Shown here: positions 20,462-29,597 of the stretch, piece by piece | Position numbering within the stretch: the stretch's first letter is position 1 | Layout of the letters: each line of letters begins with the position of its first letter | Assembly (NCBI RefSeq): GCF_024055665.1 | Contig: NZ_JAMXMC010000001.1 | Span: 62,001 to 126,000 of the forward strand | Source: Ideonella oryzae | GTDB lineage: Bacteria; Pseudomonadota; Gammaproteobacteria; Burkholderiales; Burkholderiaceae_C | Direction: 5' to 3' | DNA: 64,000 nucleotides | The notes under the pieces: generated by a model | Told to the model about the DNA's origin: nothing | The model's input: the letters and a program-made list of their open reading frames with translations, nothing else | Database searches by the model: none | Position numbers and translations under genes: made by a program

Positions 20462-20603
20462 GCGGCCGAACCCCGGCGGACTTCGGCATCAGACCGATTC
20501 CGGTCGCTTGTAGGCACGATGCCGGTTGAACGCCTTCTATTCAAACCTGCTGTACGCCGTCGTGATGTCGTTGCCGCAGTGCAGACGTTCGGCCCGCTCG
20601 CCG

Positions 20604-20837
20604 TCATGTCGCCTTGAGGGTCAGTCGGAGACCGACCAGCACAGCGGCGACTCCGATGACGAACGAGAGACCCAACTGATCGCCGAACATGGCCGCCGCA
20701 ATGCCGGTCTTCTGAGTCGCGGTCACCGTCTGCTTCAGACGTACGGCGGCAAACAACACGATGAAGATCGGAACGGTTGCCGAGCCGACGCTTACGAGCG
20801 GCCGCTCCTGGCCGATGGGCGCCGCGCGAGCTGGGCG
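20604..20837 (-). pseudogene. C-terminal remnant of a membrane transporter (EamA-like)
   Basis: On the minus strand, one frame reads VSVGSATVPIFIVLFAAVRL, then a loop, then MFGDQLGLSFVIGVAAVLVG and LRLTLKAT before TGA at 20604. The helix-loop-helix pattern resembles the end of DMT/EamA exporters. No start codon or 5' part exists: the frame runs into the 3' end of the MFS gene at 20851. Probably a truncated leftover from a rearrangement. Confidence 0.35.
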
Positions 20838-20850
20838 CGCGAAGTCGACA

Positions 20851-22032
20851 TCAGGCCGATTGCGCAGGTTCAGGCACCATCAACAGGAACGTTCCTATCG
20901 CGACGACCGACAGCAGCGTCGATGCAGCAAACGCAGCGCTCGGCGCGACGGCCCACAGGGCCCCTGCGATCAGGGATGCGGGCAGGTACATCACGCCGAC
21001 GACAAAGTTGTAAACGCCCACTGCCGTGGCGCGCCGCTCTGGCTCAAGGTCGGCGATGAAGGCCTTGCTTTGCGATTCGTCGATGGCATAGAAGATGCCG
21101 TACACGGCAAACACGACGACGATCTCCCAGCGGCTGCTGGCGAAGACCAGCCACAGAGTGAGACCGGCATACACCGCGTAGCCCAGCAAGACGATGCGGG
21201 TGCGTCCGATGCGATCACCCAGCCAGCCGACCCATGGAGCGGCAACCACGCAGGTGGTGTTGAACAGCGCATACAACAGCACGGTCTCGGTCATGCCGAA
21301 TCCCACGGCGTGAGCTTTGAGCAGAATGAAGCCAAGGCTGAAGTACGCGAGCGCAAAGACTGCGCTCGGCAGCAGGAAGCGCTTGAAGGCCGGTGTGAGT
21401 TGGTGCCAATTCCGTCGCACGCCCTCGCGCTCGTGGACTACGCCGGGCTGGTCGGGAATGCGTGTGAGCACCAGAACGCTGATGACGGCCGGCACGAAGG
21501 CAACCCAGAACAGCGTGGCGTACGTGCTGGCCGACTCCCCCAGCCATGACAGCAGCCCATAAGCCACGAGAGGTCCGATGACAGCGCCTGTCTTGTCGAG
21601 CGCCTTGTGCACGCCAAATGCAAAGCCCCGTGACTTCTTGTCTGAGAGCGATGCCAGCCATGCATCGCGAGGCGGTCCGCGAAAGCCCTTTCCCAAACGC
21701 TCGATGACGCGAAAGACGCTGAGTGCGGCGATGGACGACGACGCCAGCAGGATGATCTTTGCCGATGTGGAGAAGGCGTAGCCTGCGATGGCGAACCACT
21801 TGCGCCGACCGCTGCGATCCGACATCCACCCGGCGAGGTAGTTCAACGACGAGGCGGAGAAGTCCGCCAGCCCCTCGATCAGCCCCAGCAACGCACTGGA
21901 GGCTCCGGCCACCGTGGTGAAGAAGACGGCGAACACCGCGAAGATCATCTCGGAACTGACGTCGGTCAGGAAACTCACCATGCCGAGCTTGAGCACATCG
22001 GGGTGGAGTCTCTGGCGTTGGCGGTGCGACAT
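20851..22032 (-). CDS. MFS transporter
   Basis: A 393-residue major facilitator with 12 predicted helices. The motif-A region between helices 2 and 3 reads GWMSDRSGRRKW, and the equivalent in the second half is GWLGDRIGRTRI. The N-terminal TDVSSEMI, and later ERLGKGFRGPPRDA, are typical of the YfiS/arabinose-efflux-like MFS subgroup. I chose ATG 22032 (MSHRQRQRL); the frame is open from a GTG at 22104. Substrate unknown. The surrounding sequence is less GC-rich than average. Confidence 0.85.
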   Translation of the reverse strand: MSHRQRQRLHPDVLKLGMVSFLTDVSSEMIFAVFAVFFTTVAGASSALLGLIEGLADFSASSLNYLAGWMSDRSGRRKWFAIAGYAFSTSAKIILLASSSIAALSVFRVIERLGKGFRGPPRDAWLASLSDKKSRGFAFGVHKALDKTGAVIGPLVAYGLLSWLGESASTYATLFWVAFVPAVISVLVLTRIPDQPGVVHEREGVRRNWHQLTPAFKRFLLPSAVFALAYFSLGFILLKAHAVGFGMTETVLLYALFNTTCVVAAPWVGWLGDRIGRTRIVLLGYAVYAGLTLWLVFASSRWEIVVVFAVYGIFYAIDESQSKAFIADLEPERRATAVGVYNFVVGVMYLPASLIAGALWAVAPSAAFAASTLLSVVAIGTFLLMVPEPAQSA

Positions 22033-22203
22033 CAGATTGACTCGGCGGAAACAAGCGACAGCTGTGTTTGGGGCCGAAGAGTTGAGCCGTTCAAAGGCTC
22101 CCACACTTCAGACGGTACACGGCCAACGTACGAGGCTGAGGCGGGGACACCGAGCACTGACAGCCGCAGCCCGCCGCCGCCTCCAGGGCGCTGTCTCAGG
22201 CCC

Positions 22204-22599
22204 TCAATCCGGAAAGCGCTCGACATGGCTCTCGCCGCGGCGCCCCAGGTAGACGACATGGCGGCCGGCGATCCAGACCGTGTAGCCGATGCAACCGACG
22301 GCCTGCGTCAGCGCCTTGAACTCGGGGTACATCACGCGGCCTTGCTGGGCGCCTCGGATGGCCGAGCGCACGCCGTCCGCATCGAACGCTGTGCCGATGG
22401 GCGCATGGGGCCGCTCGAAGCTCAGGTCCAAGGTGGTGTCGTCCGGCAGGTAGTAGACGCTGCGACCAGCACGATAGTCGACGTGATAGGACTCGACCCC
22501 GGCCGCCACCAGACGGGCGATCACCTCGCCGAAATGAATGCTGCCCTGGTTGGAGGCCTGGAAGATGGCCTCGATGACGGCGCGGGCGGATTCGTTCAT
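22204..22599 (-). CDS. DUF1398 family protein
   Basis: A 131-residue soluble protein. The C-terminal signature (YPEFKALTQAVGCIGYTVWI, then RHVVYLGRRGESHVERFP) matches the DUF1398/YbcV-like family. The centre holds YHVDYRAGRSVYYLPDD. Start is ATG 22599 with AAGGA upstream. Biochemical role unknown. It lies 44 bases downstream of the MarR gene on the same strand, so it may be under its control together with the divergent GST gene. Confidence 0.8.
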   Translation of the reverse strand: MNESARAVIEAIFQASNQGSIHFGEVIARLVAAGVESYHVDYRAGRSVYYLPDDTTLDLSFERPHAPIGTAFDADGVRSAIRGAQQGRVMYPEFKALTQAVGCIGYTVWIAGRHVVYLGRRGESHVERFPD

Positions 22600-22643
22600 C
22601 AGCGTTCCTTGTGTCGAAGGGTGGGACGGGCGGTCCTGACGGG

Positions 22644-23114
22644 TCAGGCGGCTGGAAGGCTCTTGAGCTGGTGGTGCCGAACCAGGCCCTGCATCGCCTT
22701 CAGCAGCGCACGACGTTCCGCCGTGTCCAGGTGGCCGAAGAAGTGCTCGTCGTTGGCATCGGCCAGGGCGGCCAGCTGGGGCAACAGCTTGCGACCAGCT
22801 GCGGTAAGCACCAGCCGCTGGTCGCGCGCGTTGCCATCCGCATGCTGACGCTCGGCCAGGCCTTTTTCTTCTAGGCGGGAGACCACCTTGGACACGGCGC
22901 CCTTGGTCATGCCCAGGGCATCGATCAGCTGAGCATGGGAGGACGCCTCGCCATCCCACAGGGTGCGCAGCGCCACCCACTCGGCCACGGTGACCCCCTG
23001 CGCTTCCAGCTGCTGCTGGAAGCGCGCGGACACATGGTTGGAGACGAAGCGCAGCCAGAAGCCCAGATGGGCCTCCAGTGCGGATGGCGACGGGGTGGAG
23101 CTGTTCTTGCGCAA
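22644..23114 (-). CDS. MarR-family transcriptional regulator
   Basis: A 156-residue winged-helix regulator: the recognition region AQLIDALGMTKGAVSKVVSR and wing RQHADGNARDQRLVLT are intact. The only in-frame start giving a full N-terminus is TTG at 23114. It diverges from a GST gene, and two palindromes in the gap (23119-23132 and 23146-23159) are good operator candidates. The nearest begins five bases upstream of the start codon, as expected for autorepression. Confidence 0.88.
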   Translation of the reverse strand: MRKNSSTPSPSALEAHLGFWLRFVSNHVSARFQQQLEAQGVTVAEWVALRTLWDGEASSHAQLIDALGMTKGAVSKVVSRLEEKGLAERQHADGNARDQRLVLTAAGRKLLPQLAALADANDEHFFGHLDTAERRALLKAMQGLVRHHQLKSLPAA

Positions 23115-23118
23115 AGGG

Positions 23119-23132
23119 GTTTCCCGGGAAAC
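23119..23132. promoter_or_regulatory. Candidate MarR operator 1
   Basis: A perfect 14-bp palindrome, GTTTCCCGGGAAAC, between the divergent MarR and GST genes. Its centre is 27 bp from a sister palindrome at 23146-23159. Binding is inferred from symmetry, duplication and position. Confidence 0.65.
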
Positions 23133-23145
23133 TTTTCACAGTTTA

Positions 23146-23159
23146 GTTTCCACGGAAAC
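23146..23159. promoter_or_regulatory. Candidate MarR operator 2
   Basis: GTTTCCACGGAAAC, with the same six-base arms as operator 1 (GTTTCC/GGAAAC) around a different two-base centre. It probably overlaps the GST promoter or lies just upstream of it. Confidence 0.65.
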
Positions 23160-23320
23160 ATTGCGTCAAGGCATTTCGATCTGGCCACGAGAGATGGCCG
23201 CCACGGGGACAAAGCCTGCGACAACGCCTGCAAATTTGCGCACAGCAGGCTGCACAAGCTTTCGATGGTGCCGTGCACCAACCCTGCGTAACGTCGTGCC
23301 CACTGCCAACAGGACACGCC

Positions 23321-24019
23321 ATGCACGACCTTGAACTGATCAGCAACACCCTTTGCCCCTACACCCAGCGGGTGGCCATCCAACTGGCCGAGAAGGGCCT
23401 GGAGGCCCGGCGAACCTACATCGACCTGGCCGCCAAGCCGGACTGGTTCATGCAACTGTCGCCCCAGGGCAAGGTGCCCGTTCTGCGGGTGGGTGACACC
23501 GCCGTGTTCGAAACCTCGGTCATCTGCGAGTACATCGAGGAGACCGCCGCCGACCGGACACCGCTGTGGCCAACCCAGGCCCTGGACCGGGCCCGCCACC
23601 GCGCGTGGGCCGAGTTCGCCTCGGCCGTGATCGCCGATGTCTTCGGCTTCTACATGGCGCCGGACGCCGCCAGCTTCGAGCGCAAGAGGGCGGAGCTGGC
23701 CGCACGCTTTGCGCGGCTGGAAGGCCCGCTGACCACCGGCGCCGGGCCCTACTTCGGTGGCGCACGCTTTGGCCTGGTGGACGCCGCCTTCGCGCCGGTC
23801 TTCCGGCTGCTGGACAGCTTTGACCGCCTGGGGGACTTCGGGCTGCTGCAGGGGCTGCCGGCCACGGCGGCCTATCGCCAGCAATTGGCGCAGCGGCCGA
23901 GCGTGCGGGCCGCCGTCGTGCCGGACTACGGCCAGGTCTTCCTGCGCTATCTGGCCGGGCGGGGCTCCCACATGGCGGGCCTGGCGGCCACGGCCCTGGA
24001 GAACTCAGCCCAGGCCTGA
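23321..24019 (+). CDS. Glutathione S-transferase
   Basis: A 232-residue cytosolic GST. The thioredoxin-fold N-terminal domain starts LELISNTLCPYTQRVAIQLA with a CPYTQR active-site motif, followed by GKVPVLRVGD and FETSVICEYIEE (glutathione-binding ESxxI-like region). The helical C-terminal domain follows. Start is ATG 23321 with AGGA upstream. It diverges from the MarR gene, so electrophile-induced detoxification is a reasonable guess. Its 3' end overlaps the convergent LysR gene by 15 bases. Confidence 0.92.
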   Translation: MHDLELISNTLCPYTQRVAIQLAEKGLEARRTYIDLAAKPDWFMQLSPQGKVPVLRVGDTAVFETSVICEYIEETAADRTPLWPTQALDRARHRAWAEFASAVIADVFGFYMAPDAASFERKRAELAARFARLEGPLTTGAGPYFGGARFGLVDAAFAPVFRLLDSFDRLGDFGLLQGLPATAAYRQQLAQRPSVRAAVVPDYGQVFLRYLAGRGSHMAGLAATALENSAQA

Positions 24020-24906
24020 CATCAGCCCGGACGCGCGCCCGATCTCCTCCGCCAGCGCCGCGCTCGCCCGGCGCATGCGCGGCACGCGCGCCACGTCCTC
24101 ATGCATCAGCAGCCACAGCGGCTGGGCCAGCTCGTCCAGCGGCGGCCCCAGCCGCACCAACTCCGGAATGGACCCGCCGACGAAGCACGGGAGAACGGCA
24201 CACCCGATGCCCGTGCGCGCCGCCTGCGCGGCCCCCAGCAAGGTGTTCGCGCGAAAGCGCACATCCTGCGCGACAACATTGCGCGCCAGCCAGGCGCCTG
24301 GCGCGCTGCAAGCCAGCCCCGCATCAAAGCCCACCCACGGCAAGGCAGTGGCCGACGCCGAAGCATCCCCCGCGCCGGCCCACTGCCGCGGCGCATAGAC
24401 CGCCATCGCGACCGTCCCCACCTCGCGACCGCGCAGGGTGTCCTGCGGCGCCCGCGTCACCCGCAGCGCGATGTCGGCATCGCCCTGGGCCAGCGAGACC
24501 ACATCGTTGGAGACATGCAGCTCCAGTTGCAGGCCGACATGGGCGCGGCACACCGCAGCCAACACGCCGGGCAGCAGGTATTCAGAAACCGCGTCCGGCG
24601 CGGTGACGCGCACCGGCCCGTCATGGCCATCGTCGCGCCGGCCACGCGGCGCTCCAGGCTGGCAATCTCCTCGCGAAAGCGCAGCGCCAGCACCCGGACC
24701 TCTTCGCCCGCCTCCGTCGGCCGAAGGCCACCCGGCGTGCGCACGAACAAGCGCGTTCCCAGGCGCTGCTCCATCAGCTGCAGCCGGCGCGACAACGTGG
24801 GATGGCTGACATGCAGCACAGCCGCCGCGCCGGACAAGGTGCCGCTTTCCATGATGGCCAGCGCGATGCGCAGGTCATCCCAGTCGAGGGCAGAGGGGCG
24901 GCTCAT
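24005..24906 (-). pseudogene. LysR-family regulator split by a one-base frameshift
   Basis: ATG 24906 starts a normal LysR helix-turn-helix (WDDLRIALAIMESGTLSGAA, HPTLSRRLQLMEQRLG). The frame is lost near 24613-24617, right after GATMAMTG. The substrate-binding domain (VRVTAPDAVSEYLLPG to EEIGRASGLMSG) continues to 24005 in another frame. Adding one base in the GGCC run would restore MTGPVRVTAPDAV, the normal family sequence. So this is a very recent pseudogene or a base-calling error. Confidence 0.8.
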
Positions 24907-25202
24907 GGGCGGGATTGTCGCTGGGGGCGTATGGGTGGTGGGTTTCGGTTCGGGGCGACACAGCTGGGTCAGCGTACTTGGTCTTGGCTGCGGAAGGCAG
25001 CCACAGACTGAAGGCGGACGTTCATCAACGACCGCTTTGCGGTATCCGAATGCTTGGAAATTCCTTGGGCCGTAGCAGTCTCAGTTCTCAGCGTCGAGCC
25101 GGTGGCATCGCCGAGGAAACCTCAATAGCACTGGGAGAAGCGCTAGGCCGAGCGCCATATGCTTGGGGTCGTCGCGACGGTGCGCGCCGCTGAGCTACTT
25201 AG

Positions 25203-28200
25203 TCACTTGCCAGACTTTCCCGAGCGAGCCGCCTTCGAGGCCGCCCTGCTGCCTTTGACCGTTTTCGCCGATGCCTTGGCCTTGGCCGTCTGTTTTGAGC
25301 CCTTTGCGGGACGATGCTCTTTCGGCAGCCGGGGCGTCAGGTCCAGCACGCGCGCCATGACTCGCGCCTCGCCGCCCGCCCGTTGCTGCGCGAGCTGCGC
25401 CGCCTCGGTCAGCATGTCTTGAAGCTGGTGCCGGTCCATGGGCTGACCAGTGTCCGGGTGATACCACCGCTTTTCCGGGTCGGCCACTGTCACTAGCAAA
25501 CAGCCCGTCTTCGCGTTGCGGGCATACATGTACTTCTTGACCAGCTGTGTTTCGATCGTGTCGCGTAGCTCCGTCGCAGTTCTGGGCTTCTCTCCAATCT
25601 TCAGCTCGATCGTCGCCTGGTACCGCGACAGGGCCCGGAATCGGATATCCGTCTCCTTGCCATCCACGGTGACTCCTTCTTGGTCGACGGTGTAGGCCCC
25701 TTTTGACATCATGTCTAGTTGGTGGGCAATGGCGGGGCGAAGCGTGTTCTCATCGGTCACCTTGGCCCAGGCGGCCTTGGGACTTGCGTCGATGCCCATT
25801 AGGTCCTGCAAATCGTCCAGCCTGTCACTGAGCAGGTGCGCCATGTCGGTTGTTGTCATCGGCGCGAGTTCATTGCCCCGGAAGAGCCGCGCGAGCTCCT
25901 CCATCGAGATCACGCTGGCATCGGTCTCTTCCGCCAGCCGCTCATGCGCCAGAGCTGCGATGCGATCCCGGGCATGGGCGAACAGCGGATCGGTGGACAA
26001 CGCCAGCTTCGCCTGATAGGCCTGCGCACCAGTTGCTTGGATCAGGGCGTCAAACACCAGCCTTCGACCGGTCTCGGCGTTGTCTCGGGGACCCGGCGAG
26101 TAGGCATCCTCATGCTGTTCATCTGCTGCCGGAACGACATGCCGGTTGATCTCTTGGTTCAAGCGCAGCAGCGTCTCCGGCGCCAGCGCCGCGCTCCATT
26201 TGGGCCCTCCTTCGGCACGCCGCTCGCTGAATAGGCTGCCGATGGCTGTCACGGCAACGCCCCTGCGTTCGACGGGCAAGACGCTGAGCGCGCGCAAAAG
26301 CAGGGCGGCGCCCCTCCCTGGATTGAGTCGCATCAATACAGGCAGCCAGAAGAACAAAAACGGCCCTTGCTTCGCCGCAATGACCTCGCGGGTGGCCAGC
26401 TCCATCAGCCAGAGCTTCGTCTCCGGGGTTCCATGGACCAGCAGCACGCGCACAACTTGATCCAGCTTTGCCTCCGCCACCGGGCTGTGACGGCCGTGCA
26501 TCAGCTTCCTGCCAGGGCCGCGGAGCCACAGGACCAAGCGGCGTTCCAACACCCGGGCGATCTCGATTCGGCCGTATCGCAGGCTCTGCAGCAACATCGA
26601 GTGCCAGCCGCCGCCGCCCTTCCCCTTGAGCTCACTTTCAATTTCGCTGCCAAGCACTTGCTCGACAACCTGACCGTGGGCATCCGCAAGCGCCGCAAGC
26701 CAATCGGGCAGGCCGTTCAGCTCCACCAACGCGTACCGTACGGCCAGATCGGCCTCGGCGGCACTAATGGAGCGCGTCCAACGGGGATCCTCTGCTTCGG
26801 CGTACAGCCCCATCAGTCCATACGTCCAGACCACCAAGTAGGTATTCTTCTCCTTGCGCTCGGAGGGGAGCGTGGGCTTCATGTCCCGCCAGTACGCCAT
26901 CAAGCTTCTGCGCACGGCTTCGGTCACCGGCCCCGTGAAGGACTTCTCGATGAACTCGCGATCCCAGCGCACCCTGTCACGGCCGCGCGACCGTTTGCTC
27001 AACACCGTCGACAGCTTCCAAAGCGTGCCCTTGACCCGGCCGGGCGCCAGCGCCAGCGCCGGCCGTTCGGCGAGCTCCTTCCAGAAGGCGGTCCATTCCG
27101 CCCGGTAACCAGCTTGCTTAAGAGCATGGCGCTCTGAGCGCTTGCGCTCTTGCTCTTGCGCCTCACGCATCTGGCGCGTCGGCACATTTGCCTTGATGAG
27201 CTCTTCCAACTCTGCCGTGAGTGCCGGCGAATCCTTCACAGCTTCGCGCACGGGCTGCATCTCTGCCGGCACGTCGGTCCGCGCCAGGTAGGTCGTCATG
27301 CGCAGCAGCAGCGACCGCCGTGCCTTGTCGGTGCCGGCATTGGCCAGGTCGCGCAGCACCCAGGGTCCGTCCTTCTCCATGCTGTACTGCAGCGGCCCCT
27401 GAAACATCAGGCGAGCGAGCACCATCTGGGCTGATCGGCGCGACTCGAGGCGGGCGACGCACGCCAAGTCTGATTCGAAGACGGCACGGCGCTCCTGCAC
27501 GGGCAACTCGCCGATCAACTCCACCAGCTTGCGCTTACGATCGTTGTCCAGCGACGAGTAGCCAGCGGCCCTGAAGCCCAGCACCGCTGCATCGATCAGG
27601 TCGGGCGCCCGACTTCCATCCTGCAGGAGGCGCACGCTCAGGCCGCGCAGGATGTAGGACGCTTGCAGCCGCCCCTTGCGATCGTTCAGACTGTCCACAT
27701 CCTTGTCCACGACGACCGAGCTTCGTGTCAGCGCAAGCACCCCGGGCAGCAAGGATTCCAGCCTCTCGCGGCTGACCGAAACGCGCTCGAGCATCGCGGC
27801 CATGCCGCTCGGAAAAAAATCGTCCCGTCTCGACGCGCGTGGGATAGCGGTCAGCAGCCGAACGAACTGATCATCCGTCACGTTCTTCGGGTAGAAGTTC
27901 TGCGCGACCCACCGGCCAATGCGATGGCCCCAGCCCAGCTGGGATGACGCCAGAGCCTCGATCAGCGCATCGACGCGGTAGTCGTCCAGCTCGACCAGCG
28001 CCTCCAAGGCCTCAAACCGCTCCCGGTCCTCGCAGGCCTTGTTCTCGGCGACCGACACCGCCAGATCGGCGCACTGCTTGTACCGACCGACCGCAATCAG
28101 CTGCAACAGGATCTGACGGACCTCGGGGTTCTCAATGCCGGCCGACCAGGCCTCCAGGATGACCTGGTGCAGAGGCTGGCGAGCAAGCCGTTCCAGCTGG

Positions 28201-29597
28201 AGGCTTGGCAATTCCAGGCCGCGCCATTGCCCGGCGCCATGGCGTTTGACGTACGCCCCGAGCGCTTGGGCGCACTGGTCCTGACTGAGCGACTCGGGAT
28301 CACCATAGAGCAATAGCGTGCTGGGTTCGACCTTCAAGACCGCGTCGAAGAGCTCTTGACGCATCTTGGCGACCCAGGCAGCCACGGGCCGCATGGACGG
28401 CTTCGGCAGCAGCACATGGGTATCAGAGAGGCTGAACAGCATCCGCTTGGCTGCCGAAACAGCAAGCGCGCCGGAGCCGATCAAATAATCGATTTCAGTG
28501 GCGGCCAAGAACTCGAGCACCGATCGGTGATGAAAGCGGACCCGGCCATACCCGCCCTCCGCGAAGATCGGCCTCTGCAGCAGCGTCTCAATCTCGCTGG
28601 ATGTGAAGTCTGACAGCAGGTCATCCGGCACTAGCGGCGCGTCGCCCGAGCCTTCGACATCCGCGCCAGCGCTGTGGCGAATCGTGAGGCGGCGACTGAG
28701 GATGGCCGCGAGCGCCAGCCTCTGGACGCCAGTGCGCGCCCGGTCAAGGGTAAGCTCAGCCGGCTCCTTCCGCTTGGGGCGCGCGCGCAGCCTCGCCTTG
28801 ATGTGACTCTTCAACTGCTCGTAGTGCGAGCGGATCTTTCCGTGATCCCGCCAGCTGTCGCATAGTTCGATCAGATCCTGCGGGCGGCGCGCGAAGTCCT
28901 CCGCGTGCCGGGCACGGATCTCCTCGAGCAGTTTCTCGGGGTTCTTGACGCCTTGGCCTCGGGCAAACTCGGCGATCTCATCGTCGGAGAACGGCAGCAG
29001 CGTCACTTCCCGGAAGGGCGGGGATCGATCCTTGTCGTCGTCGGTCGGCCCTTCCAGCGCCGTCCGGACGAACGATTCGCCGTGTCCTTCATCGATGGCG
29101 ACCTTGGGCACCGGCAGCACGTCCGCGAACGCTCGTCGGTCTATGTCGACGGGGCGGGAGGTCACGACGACTGTTGCCCGACCCAGCGCCCCTTCCAGAT
29201 CCTCGTGCACGCGCTTGAGCGCATTGCGAAAGTCTCCGTGTACCAGCTGCAGCTCGTCGATGGAGTCGAAGAAAAAGTAGCCGATCTGGGACGAAGACGC
29301 CCGCCAGTCGTCGAATCGCTTCTTGAACTGCTCGCCGGTGAGCGAAGACCGAATCCCGGTGGCGGCCACCGTTTCCAGCCGCAGGAAGAAGGCCGCCTCA
29401 CCGCGCTTGAAGAGGTCGTCGGCCTGCGCTTCGCACTCATAGGTCTTGCCCGCCCCCGCCTCGGCGACCAGCAGGACGCGCAGGGACTGGAGCAGCGTGG
29501 ACCATTCGATGGTTTGGCCGAGGTAGACATTTCCGCGGCTTTCGATGGACGCTTCCGAAGCGGCCTCGCTGGCGTTGACGCCAAATCTTCGTTCCAT
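25203..29597 (-). CDS. NACHT/STAND ATPase with C-terminal PD-(D/E)XK nuclease-like domain
   Basis: A 1464-residue protein. The N-terminal NACHT module shows Walker A EAGAGKT (Lys51), Walker B YFFFDSIDE (Asp111-Glu115), the sensor VVVTSRP (about 144-149), and the NACHT-typical HHRSVLEFLAA near residue 355. A long region of helical (HEAT/ARM-like) repeats follows, likely the sensor. Near the C-terminus, KETDIRF (Asp1317), ATIELKIG (Glu1331, Lys1333) and a helix with TQLVKKYM match the D, ExK and QxxxY motifs of PD-(D/E)XK nucleases. The last 40 residues are Lys/Ala/Ser-rich. Relatives (Avs, bNACHT) are anti-phage proteins, usually with the effector at the N-terminus. It is alone on its strand, with a less GC-rich sequence, suggesting transfer. 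Confidence 0.82.
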   Translation of the reverse strand: MERRFGVNASEAASEASIESRGNVYLGQTIEWSTLLQSLRVLLVAEAGAGKTYECEAQADDLFKRGEAAFFLRLETVAATGIRSSLTGEQFKKRFDDWRASSSQIGYFFFDSIDELQLVHGDFRNALKRVHEDLEGALGRATVVVTSRPVDIDRRAFADVLPVPKVAIDEGHGESFVRTALEGPTDDDKDRSPPFREVTLLPFSDDEIAEFARGQGVKNPEKLLEEIRARHAEDFARRPQDLIELCDSWRDHGKIRSHYEQLKSHIKARLRARPKRKEPAELTLDRARTGVQRLALAAILSRRLTIRHSAGADVEGSGDAPLVPDDLLSDFTSSEIETLLQRPIFAEGGYGRVRFHHRSVLEFLAATEIDYLIGSGALAVSAAKRMLFSLSDTHVLLPKPSMRPVAAWVAKMRQELFDAVLKVEPSTLLLYGDPESLSQDQCAQALGAYVKRHGAGQWRGLELPSLQLERLARQPLHQVILEAWSAGIENPEVRQILLQLIAVGRYKQCADLAVSVAENKACEDRERFEALEALVELDDYRVDALIEALASSQLGWGHRIGRWVAQNFYPKNVTDDQFVRLLTAIPRASRRDDFFPSGMAAMLERVSVSRERLESLLPGVLALTRSSVVVDKDVDSLNDRKGRLQASYILRGLSVRLLQDGSRAPDLIDAAVLGFRAAGYSSLDNDRKRKLVELIGELPVQERRAVFESDLACVARLESRRSAQMVLARLMFQGPLQYSMEKDGPWVLRDLANAGTDKARRSLLLRMTTYLARTDVPAEMQPVREAVKDSPALTAELEELIKANVPTRQMREAQEQERKRSERHALKQAGYRAEWTAFWKELAERPALALAPGRVKGTLWKLSTVLSKRSRGRDRVRWDREFIEKSFTGPVTEAVRRSLMAYWRDMKPTLPSERKEKNTYLVVWTYGLMGLYAEAEDPRWTRSISAAEADLAVRYALVELNGLPDWLAALADAHGQVVEQVLGSEIESELKGKGGGGWHSMLLQSLRYGRIEIARVLERRLVLWLRGPGRKLMHGRHSPVAEAKLDQVVRVLLVHGTPETKLWLMELATREVIAAKQGPFLFFWLPVLMRLNPGRGAALLLRALSVLPVERRGVAVTAIGSLFSERRAEGGPKWSAALAPETLLRLNQEINRHVVPAADEQHEDAYSPGPRDNAETGRRLVFDALIQATGAQAYQAKLALSTDPLFAHARDRIAALAHERLAEETDASVISMEELARLFRGNELAPMTTTDMAHLLSDRLDDLQDLMGIDASPKAAWAKVTDENTLRPAIAHQLDMMSKGAYTVDQEGVTVDGKETDIRFRALSRYQATIELKIGEKPRTATELRDTIETQLVKKYMYARNAKTGCLLVTVADPEKRWYHPDTGQPMDRHQLQDMLTEAAQLAQQRAGGEARVMARVLDLTPRLPKEHRPAKGSKQTAKAKASAKTVKGSRAASKAARSGKSGK

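Noticed and set aside
23321-24019. The GST as a member of the lower-GC defence insertion
   Set aside because: Its base composition and MarR-linked regulation match the host chromosome, and it lies beyond the LysR gene.
24915-25193. A 92-codon open frame beside the NACHT gene, considered as a small partner gene
   Set aside because: It starts opposite the LysR start region, has no ribosome site and no recognisable sequence, so I do not call it a gene.
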